Shown piece by piece: positions 58,221 through 64,000 of a DNA stretch of 64,000 nt (position 1 is the stretch's first letter; every line of letters begins with the position of its first letter). The stretch spans positions 634,621 through 698,620 of the forward strand of contig NZ_JAHYSS010000004.1 of assembly GCF_019802255.1 (NCBI RefSeq). The letters are read 5' to 3'. The notes beneath the pieces were generated by a model, which saw nothing but the letters and a program-made list of their open reading frames with translations, ran no database searches and was not told the origin of the DNA. Both the position numbers and the translations under genes were made by a program. The stretch is from Pedobacter polysacchareus (GTDB lineage Bacteria; Bacteroidota; Bacteroidia; Sphingobacteriales; Sphingobacteriaceae).

Positions 58221-59042
58221 ATGCAGTACAGCACTCAGATTTTCTGTTTTTTTGCCTTGATTTTCATCGGATCTCCTGCCTTTGCCCAGAACCTGGAATT
58301 TGGCCTGATCGCTGGAGGGGCAGGATATATGGGCGATTTGAATCAGTCAAAACCGCTGAAAATAAGCGGCTTGTCGGCAGGTGCAAATGTGAAGGTGAAC
58401 TTTGATCCTTACTGGACAATGGGCCTGCATTATACCTATGGCAAGATCAAAGAAAATGACCTGCATGCCGATAATGAACAATTCCGACAAAGAGGTCTTA
58501 ATTTTAAAACCGCTTTGAATGAGTTGAGTCTGCAGGTAGATTTCAATTTCTTTGAATATTTTGCCGGAGGAGGAACTAAAAATTTTACACCTTATATATT
58601 TGCCGGAATAGGAGGGGTTTGGTTCAATCCGATCGGGAAATACCAGGTTGCCCCGGATACAGAACCAAGTGAATATCAGCTGCGCTTTTATCGTACCGAA
58701 GGGCAAAAAGAAGCTTACAAAAATGTGGCGCTTACGGTGCCCTATGGTGTAGGCTTTAAAGTCAGGTTGAAAGACAACTGGGGTTTATTTTCCCAAATCG
58801 GCTACCGGACGGCTTATACAGATTACCTGGATGATGTGAGCGGCAGCTATGCTGCCCCTAATCTGGAGGTATTGAATACTCCTGAACTTTTTAGGATTGG
58901 GCAGCATCTTGCAGACCCTTCAGGATCAGGAGCTAATCTTTACGGGACCCAAAGAGGAGACTTAAGAAAAAGAGATACTTATATGTTTGTAGGTATTGGC
59001 ATATCTTATACCTTTGTGTCCCAAAAATGTTATACATTTTAA
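58221..59042 (+). CDS. porG: Outer-membrane protein of the PorG family (DUF6089), type IX secretion
   Basis: A protein of 273 residues with a signal peptide (ending SPAFAQ). The start NLEFGLIAGGAGYMGDLNQ, the repeated aromatic strands and the end YMFVGIGISYTF are those of the DUF6089 barrel, to which Porphyromonas PorG belongs. PorG contacts the PorK/PorN ring of the type IX secretion system. The neighbourhood nadK-porG-uppS-bamA-ompH is the same as that of the Porphyromonas gene, which strengthens the call. The family has paralogues, so function is inferred. Confidence 0.8.
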   Translation: MQYSTQIFCFFALIFIGSPAFAQNLEFGLIAGGAGYMGDLNQSKPLKISGLSAGANVKVNFDPYWTMGLHYTYGKIKENDLHADNEQFRQRGLNFKTALNELSLQVDFNFFEYFAGGGTKNFTPYIFAGIGGVWFNPIGKYQVAPDTEPSEYQLRFYRTEGQKEAYKNVALTVPYGVGFKVRLKDNWGLFSQIGYRTAYTDYLDDVSGSYAAPNLEVLNTPELFRIGQHLADPSGSGANLYGTQRGDLRKRDTYMFVGIGISYTFVSQKCYTF

Positions 59043-59060
59043 GCATATTTGCAATCATAA

Positions 59061-59801
59061 ATGGGATTTAAAGAACAAATTGACGTTACACGCCTGCCTG
59101 AACACATCGCTATCATCATGGATGGAAACGGGAGATGGGCAAAAAATCAAGGCAAATTCAGGCATTTCGGCCATGAAAGTGGAGTACTCTCTGTGAAAGA
59201 TATCGTAGAAGGATGTGCCGATATCGGTATTAAGCACCTGACTGTATATGCTTTTTCTACGGAAAACTGGAATAGACCTATTGAAGAAGTAAATGCTTTA
59301 ATGGAATTATTGATCTCTACCATCAACCAGGAAACCGCTACACTCAACAAAAATAACATCCGGTTAAATGCCATCGGCGACATTGCCTCACTTCCTCAAA
59401 AGTGTATCGATGACCTGAAAAGTGCGATGGACAATACGGCGAAAAATACCCGTTGTACCCTCACGCTTGCCTTGAGTTACAGTGCGAAATGGGAAATCCT
59501 GGAAGCTGCTAAAAAATTAGCTCAAAAAGTTAAAGATCAGGAGATTGAAATCGATGCCATCAATGAAGAACTGTTTTCTACCCAGCTAACTACTACCGAT
59601 ATTCCTGATCCGGAACTGATGATCAGAACCAGTGGAGAACATCGGGTGAGTAATTTCCTGCTTTGGCAAATGGCTTATACTGAACTGTATTTTACCGATA
59701 AGCTTTGGCCAGACTTCAGAAGGGAAGACCTTTTTGAAGCCATTGTAGACTACCAAAAACGCGAACGCCGCTTCGGTAAAATTAGTGAACAACTGAACTA
59801 A
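59061..59801 (+). CDS. uppS: Undecaprenyl diphosphate synthase (isoprenyl transferase)
   Basis: A protein of 246 residues, a cis-prenyltransferase. HIAIIMDGNGRWAKNQGKFRHFGH (about residues 14-37) has the catalytic Asp. FSTENWNRP lies near residue 69, and the C-terminal DPELMIRTSGEHRVSNFLLWQMAYTELYF binds the homoallylic substrate. It makes the C55 carrier for peptidoglycan and surface glycans. It sits between porG and bamA. Confidence 0.95.
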   Translation: MGFKEQIDVTRLPEHIAIIMDGNGRWAKNQGKFRHFGHESGVLSVKDIVEGCADIGIKHLTVYAFSTENWNRPIEEVNALMELLISTINQETATLNKNNIRLNAIGDIASLPQKCIDDLKSAMDNTAKNTRCTLTLALSYSAKWEILEAAKKLAQKVKDQEIEIDAINEELFSTQLTTTDIPDPELMIRTSGEHRVSNFLLWQMAYTELYFTDKLWPDFRREDLFEAIVDYQKRERRFGKISEQLN

Positions 59802-59864
59802 TTTTACTTTTAACACTTTTTAACATGTGTTTAAATTAACTTAGCATCGATTTTTAGATTGTAA

Positions 59865-62414
59865 ATGAAAAGAATATATCAACTCATACTATTGTTATTG
59901 ATTGGTTTACCAACAATGGCACAGATCCGTCCTCAGTCCAATCCTGCAACTCCTACATTAAAAGTTAATGGCCTGGATCTGGATTATTTTAACCCCAAGG
60001 AATACACTATCGCAGATGTAACCCTGACTGGAACGAAATTTCTAGATAAAGACGTGATCATTACCCTTTCAAAATTAATTAAAGGGGAACGCATTGTACT
60101 TCCTGGTGAAGCAACAGCAAACGCAATTAAAATCCTTTGGGAACAAGGATTATTTGATGATGTAAAATTAGACATTGCTAAGATCGACGGTGATTCGGTT
60201 TACTTTGATATTGAAGTGGTAGAGCGTCCGCGCCTTTCCTCTTTTGATATTCAAGGCGTGAGTAAATCTCAGAAAACAGACATTCTGGAGAAACTGAATG
60301 CAAAGTCTACGAAATCTATTATCAACGAAAACTTATACAATTCAACCACCAGTACCATTAAAAAGTACTTGTTAGAGAAAGGTTATTTCTTTACTACGGT
60401 AAATTATAAGACTAAGCCAGATCCAAATCAGGAGAACCACGTGATTTTGGAAGTGATCGTAGACAAAGGCCGTAAGGTAAAAGTTCATGAGATCAACTTT
60501 ACAGGAAATGAAGTTTTTTCGGATGCGAAACTGCGTAAGTTCTTAAAGAAAACAAAACAACAGGCTTTCTATAAAGTCTTCGGATCGGGTAAATTCAATA
60601 AAGAAAAATACGACGAGGATAAGAAAACACTGATTGCTAAAATCCAGGACAGAGGTTACCGTGATGCGGTGATTCTAAAAGACAGTATTTACCGTTACAA
60701 CGATAAATCTATCGGTATTAAGATCGACTTATTTGAAGGTCCTAAATACTATTTCGGAGACATCTCCTGGGTAGGAAATGCGAAGTATTCAGGAAAAGAC
60801 CTGGAGCGTATTTTAGGCATTGAAAAAGGAGAGGTATTCAGTGAGGAAAAATTAGAACGTAAACTAAGAGGCAGTCCAAATAGTGATGACGTTTCCAGTT
60901 TATACCTGAATGATGGATACTTAACTTTTAACGTTGACCCTATTCAGACAAAAATTAAAGGCGATACCATTGATATGGAAATCCGTATCTATGAAGGTCC
61001 TCAATATACCAACAACCGTATCACAGTGAGAGGAAATACAATCACTAACGATAGAGTAGTATTGCGTACAGTGCGTACCAAGCCAGGTGATAAGTTCTCT
61101 AAAGATCTATTGATCCGTACGGTTCGTGACATCGGCCAATTGGGTAACTTTGATGAATCTAAAACCGTACCTACACCTAAGCCAAATCCGGCTGATGGAA
61201 CCGTAGATATTGAATATACAGTGGAAGAAAAACCTTCTGATCAGATTGAATTATCTGGTGGTTTTGGTGGTGGTAACATCATCGGTACCTTAGGACTTAC
61301 CTTCAATAACTTCTCCTTAAGAAACCTTTTCAATCCAAGTGCTTACAAACCTTTACCAAAAGGTGATGGTCAGAAATTAAGTTTACGTGGACAAACGAAT
61401 GGTAAATACTACCAATCTTACAGTTTCTCTTTCTCTGAGCCATGGTTAGGTGGTAAAAAACCAGTAAGTTTTGGGGTAAGTGCATTTACTTCCCTACAGT
61501 CTAACGGACGTAAAGTGGATGATCCACTAGGTCAGCAGCAAAGAATCAGATTGAATGGGGTAACTGTTAGTTTGGGTAGAATGTTAAAATGGCCAGACAA
61601 TTATTTCCAGTTGAGCCATGCCTTGAGTTTCCAGCAGTATATTCTGAACAATTATGGTGGTTATAAATTCAGTACCGGTACTGCTTATAACATCAGTTTA
61701 GCACAAGAGCTGAGCAGGGATTCACGTGATCATCCTATCTTCCCTCAAGGTGGTTCATATTTCAAATTTACAATTCAGGCAACACCTCCATACTCGTTGA
61801 TGAACAAGTTGAACTATAAAACTGCTTCTGATAAAGAATTCTATAAATTCACAGAGTACCACAAATGGAAATTTGAATCTCAATGGTTCCATAAACTGGC
61901 AGGTAAATTCGTAGTGAAAGCACAGGCACAGTTTGGTTTCTTAGGCTCATACAATAAAGAAGTTGGAGATCCAGCCTTCGAGCGTTTCAAACTGGGTGGT
62001 GATGGTATGCAAGGTTTCGACTTCCTGCAAGGATCAGAGCTGATTGCCATGCGTGGTTATGCGAACTCTGCAGTAATTCCTAATGGCGCAAACGTAGCCA
62101 TCGCACAGCAGTCAGGTAGCCCGATCTTCGCTAAGTATGTTATGGAAATCAGGTACCCTGTAATTGCAAGTTCGTCTGCTACTGCCTTCCTTGTGGCTTT
62201 TGCTGAGGGTGGTAATACCTGGAACAAGTTCGGTGATTTCAATCCTTTTAACATTAGGCGCTCTGCAGGTTTTGGTGCGAAGATATTTTTACCGATATTT
62301 GGATTATTGGGTATTGATTATGGTATTCCTTTCGATAAAATTCCTGGAATTGAAAACGGAGGAAAGCAATCCTTTACCTTTAGTATTGCGCAACAGATGG
62401 GTGGATTTAATTAA
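59865..62414 (+). CDS. bamA: Outer membrane protein assembly factor BamA
   Basis: A protein of 849 residues with a signal peptide (MKRIYQLILLLLIGLPTMAQ). POTRA domains span about residues 45-450 (recurring patterns such as YTIADVTLTGTKFLDKDVI and KYYFGDISWVGNAKYSGKDLERILGI), then a 16-strand barrel with the loop motif MRGY (AMRGYANS, near residue 728), the counterpart of the BamA VRGF motif. It inserts beta-barrel proteins into the outer membrane and would assemble PorT and PorG encoded nearby. Followed by two Skp-like genes, a classical order. Confidence 0.95.
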   Translation: MKRIYQLILLLLIGLPTMAQIRPQSNPATPTLKVNGLDLDYFNPKEYTIADVTLTGTKFLDKDVIITLSKLIKGERIVLPGEATANAIKILWEQGLFDDVKLDIAKIDGDSVYFDIEVVERPRLSSFDIQGVSKSQKTDILEKLNAKSTKSIINENLYNSTTSTIKKYLLEKGYFFTTVNYKTKPDPNQENHVILEVIVDKGRKVKVHEINFTGNEVFSDAKLRKFLKKTKQQAFYKVFGSGKFNKEKYDEDKKTLIAKIQDRGYRDAVILKDSIYRYNDKSIGIKIDLFEGPKYYFGDISWVGNAKYSGKDLERILGIEKGEVFSEEKLERKLRGSPNSDDVSSLYLNDGYLTFNVDPIQTKIKGDTIDMEIRIYEGPQYTNNRITVRGNTITNDRVVLRTVRTKPGDKFSKDLLIRTVRDIGQLGNFDESKTVPTPKPNPADGTVDIEYTVEEKPSDQIELSGGFGGGNIIGTLGLTFNNFSLRNLFNPSAYKPLPKGDGQKLSLRGQTNGKYYQSYSFSFSEPWLGGKKPVSFGVSAFTSLQSNGRKVDDPLGQQQRIRLNGVTVSLGRMLKWPDNYFQLSHALSFQQYILNNYGGYKFSTGTAYNISLAQELSRDSRDHPIFPQGGSYFKFTIQATPPYSLMNKLNYKTASDKEFYKFTEYHKWKFESQWFHKLAGKFVVKAQAQFGFLGSYNKEVGDPAFERFKLGGDGMQGFDFLQGSELIAMRGYANSAVIPNGANVAIAQQSGSPIFAKYVMEIRYPVIASSSATAFLVAFAEGGNTWNKFGDFNPFNIRRSAGFGAKIFLPIFGLLGIDYGIPFDKIPGIENGGKQSFTFSIAQQMGGFN

Positions 62415-62439
62415 CGTTTGGAATAATAAAAAATAGGCT

Positions 62440-62970
62440 ATGAAAAAATACCTTTTAATATGCTTCTTAAGCTTTACCTGCATGGGAGCTTTTGCACAGA
62501 AGTTTGCTTATGTAGATACAGAATACATCTTAAAGCACCTTCCAGAGTATAAGTCTTCACTGAATGAGCTGAATGTAGCTTCACAGCAATGGCAAGGACA
62601 AGTGGATCAAAACTTTGTAGAGATCGACAAAATGTACAAAGCTTATCAGGCAGATCAGGTATTACTTACTGCGGATATGCGTAAGAGAAGAGAGAATGAC
62701 ATCATTGAAAAAGAAAAAGAAGCGAAAGATTTTCAACGTAGAATCTTCGGTCCGGACGGAGAACTTTTTCAAAAACGTACAAAGTTATTAGGCCCTATCC
62801 AGGACAAAGTAACCAAGACGATTACAGAAGTTGCAAAAGGCAAACAACTGGACTTCATCTTTGATAAAAGCAGCGAAGCAACCATGATGATTTATGCCAG
62901 CAGCAACTACGATGTCAGCAATGATGTGATCAGATTGCTAGGTTTTAAACCAGGTACTATCCTTAAGTAA
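62440..62970 (+). CDS. OmpH/Skp family periplasmic chaperone, first copy
   Basis: A protein of 176 residues with a signal peptide (MKKYLLICFLSFTCMGAFAQ). The Skp core starts with FAYVDTEYILKHLPEYKSSLNEL (residues 22-44), then a long charged coiled coil, and ends with the strand KQLDFIFDKSSEATMMIYASSNYDVSNDVI. The trimeric chaperone carries unfolded outer-membrane proteins to BamA. It starts 25 bases after bamA. Confidence 0.92.
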   Translation: MKKYLLICFLSFTCMGAFAQKFAYVDTEYILKHLPEYKSSLNELNVASQQWQGQVDQNFVEIDKMYKAYQADQVLLTADMRKRRENDIIEKEKEAKDFQRRIFGPDGELFQKRTKLLGPIQDKVTKTITEVAKGKQLDFIFDKSSEATMMIYASSNYDVSNDVIRLLGFKPGTILK

Positions 62971-63024
62971 GTTAACAACACAAATAGATAAACAAGTAAA
63001 AACAATTTATTAAGACAAATAGAA

Positions 63025-63579
63025 ATGAGAAAGTCAATTAACGCATTTTTTATCGCAGCAGGGTTATTGTTTACTGCTAACGTAGCAAATGCACAACAAA
63101 AACTAGCGCACCTGAACTCGGCATTGATCATTGAAGCTATGCCAGAGGTTAAAGATGCCAGAACTAAATTAGAAGCGTTTGGTAAAACTAAACAAGCTGA
63201 TGTAGAGAAAATGATTACTGAATATCAAGGTAAGCTTTCAGCTGCTGAAGCCAAACAAAAAACATTGAGCGAAGCCAACAAAGAAACTGTTGGGAAAGAA
63301 TTGCAGGCAATGGGTGCTGAATTACAGGATCTTCAAAAACGTATCGAAGACGCAAGAGCTAAAGCACAACAAGAAATGGAAGCTAAAAATGCAGAATTGT
63401 TTAACCCTATCCAGGTGAAAGCTGATGCAGCAATTAAAGCTGTTTCTAAAGAAAAAGGTTTTGCTTACGTATTTGATACTGCTAACCAGGCATTAGTTTA
63501 CTGGGATGGTGGTGATGACATCACTGCTGCTGTTAAAGCTAAATTGGGTATCACTGCAACTGCAGCTCCAAAGAAATAA
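63025..63579 (+). CDS. OmpH/Skp family periplasmic chaperone, second copy
   Basis: A protein of 184 residues with a signal peptide (ending ANVANAQ). QKLAHLNSALIIEAMPEVKDARTKLEAF opens the Skp domain, followed by an Ala/Lys/Gln-rich coiled coil and GFAYVFDTANQALVYWDGGDDIT. Sequence similarity to the first copy is moderate, so this is an old duplication. In Porphyromonas the tandem pair behind bamA was linked to secretion of surface proteases. Closed by a strong terminator. Confidence 0.92.
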   Translation: MRKSINAFFIAAGLLFTANVANAQQKLAHLNSALIIEAMPEVKDARTKLEAFGKTKQADVEKMITEYQGKLSAAEAKQKTLSEANKETVGKELQAMGAELQDLQKRIEDARAKAQQEMEAKNAELFNPIQVKADAAIKAVSKEKGFAYVFDTANQALVYWDGGDDITAAVKAKLGITATAAPKK

Positions 63580-63601
63580 TTAGAATTAAAATATATAAAT
63601 T

Positions 63602-63640
63602 GCGGGATGGAGTGATCAAACTCCATCCCGCTTTTTTTTT
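63602..63640 (+). terminator. Rho-independent terminator after the second skp gene
   Basis: Perfect 12-bp stem (63602-63613 with 63620-63631), six-base loop GATCAA, then T9. The last T is three bases from the murI ATG. Confidence 0.93.
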
Positions 63641-63643
63641 ACC

Positions 63644-64000
63644 ATGAATACTGGACAATCTATAGGCGTTTTTGATTCTGGCTACGGTGGTTTAACGGTG
63701 TTTAAATCTATCGCCAAACAATTGCCGCAATACAATTATATTTATTTGGGCGACAATGCCCGCGCTCCCTATGGAGACCATTCTTTTGAAACGGTTTACC
63801 AGTACACATTAGAATGCGTAGAATGGCTGTTTGCTCAAGGATGCCCATTGGTGATCCTTGCCTGTAATACGGCTTCTGCAAAAGCGCTGCGCAGCATTCA
63901 GCAAAAGGTACTGCCGGTTAAGTATCCGAACCATCGGGTGCTGGGGGTGATCAGACCAACCGCTGAAGTGGTAGGTCAGTATACCCAGCGTAGGAAGGTT
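63644..64000 (+). CDS. murI: Glutamate racemase, N-terminal part
   Basis: The first 119 codons, cut by the window end. GVFDSGYGGLTVFKSI (residues 7-22) has the substrate-binding DSG, YLGDNARAPYGD lies at about residue 35, and the first catalytic Cys is in ILACNTASAKA (near residue 78). The enzyme makes D-glutamate for peptidoglycan. The ATG follows the terminator T-run by three bases, so the gene depends on readthrough or on a promoter placed within or before the hairpin. Confidence 0.93.
   Translation, partial: MNTGQSIGVFDSGYGGLTVFKSIAKQLPQYNYIYLGDNARAPYGDHSFETVYQYTLECVEWLFAQGCPLVILACNTASAKALRSIQQKVLPVKYPNHRVLGVIRPTAEVVGQYTQRRKV

Overview
The window is a stretch of core chromosome from a member of the Bacteroidota, most likely a Pedobacter-like Sphingobacteriaceae. 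The evidence is the gene order (xer recombinase, hpf, tRNA cluster, tuf, trnW, secE, nusG, rplKAJL, rpoBC, DUF3467), the type IX secretion genes porT and porG, a T9SS-sorted protein, a transketolase split into two genes, a DnaE with a fused N-terminal proofreading exonuclease, AT-rich spacers, and promoters of the TTG-(19-23)-TAnnTTTG type. Almost no gene has a Shine-Dalgarno (SD) sequence, which is also typical. I see no prophage, insertion sequence, CRISPR array or rRNA operon.

Layout. 1-14475: the end of a tyrosine recombinase, the hibernation factor hpf, five tRNAs (Thr, Tyr, Gly, Thr, Trp) around tuf, then the ribosomal protein and RNA polymerase cluster, ending with a DUF3467 gene and a strong terminator after rpoC. 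14472-20061 (minus): a tight unit transcribed dapD, glycosyltransferase, tsaC-like, cca, an acidic pRiA4b ORF3-like protein and miaA, in which tRNA maturation dominates. 20140-26257: an S4-domain protein, an EcsC-family protein, guanine deaminase, a Skp-like lipoprotein, gyrB, a retropepsin-like protein and malate dehydrogenase. 26506-32991: lipocalin, dnaE, trxA and a DUF58 protein. 32988-37749 (minus): a class III aminotransferase, an ECF sigma module with a membrane partner and a periplasmic CpxP/Spy-like protein, and the two transketolase halves. 38002-49315: a FucP-like sugar transporter, a hybrid histidine kinase, a FAH-M23 peptidase-Bcp unit, a short T9SS substrate, the Kup potassium transporter, a 700-base non-coding stretch, and an amino acid permease. 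49372-64000: M3 oligopeptidase, ubiA and engB (minus), then ubiE-porT, an SDR, yqeY, and the envelope operon hydrolase-CBS-nadK-porG-uppS-bamA-skp-skp, followed by the start of murI.

Functionally the window joins the translation and transcription machinery with outer-membrane biogenesis: BamA, Skp-type chaperones, UppS for peptidoglycan lipid carrier, MurI, and two parts of the type IX secretion system.

The least explained sequence is 46679-47306. It holds a 20-codon reading frame with a near-perfect SD, an orphan minus-strand terminator next to a GGAA-loop hairpin (a possible small RNA), and a 27-bp imperfect inverted repeat built on 11-base units. hpf also has a perfect SD, notable in a phylum whose ribosomes normally hide the anti-SD. 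Several mapped -7 boxes lie so close to start codons that the mRNAs must be nearly leaderless (engB, ubiE, the S4 gene, the aminotransferase). No complete novel multi-gene system was found.
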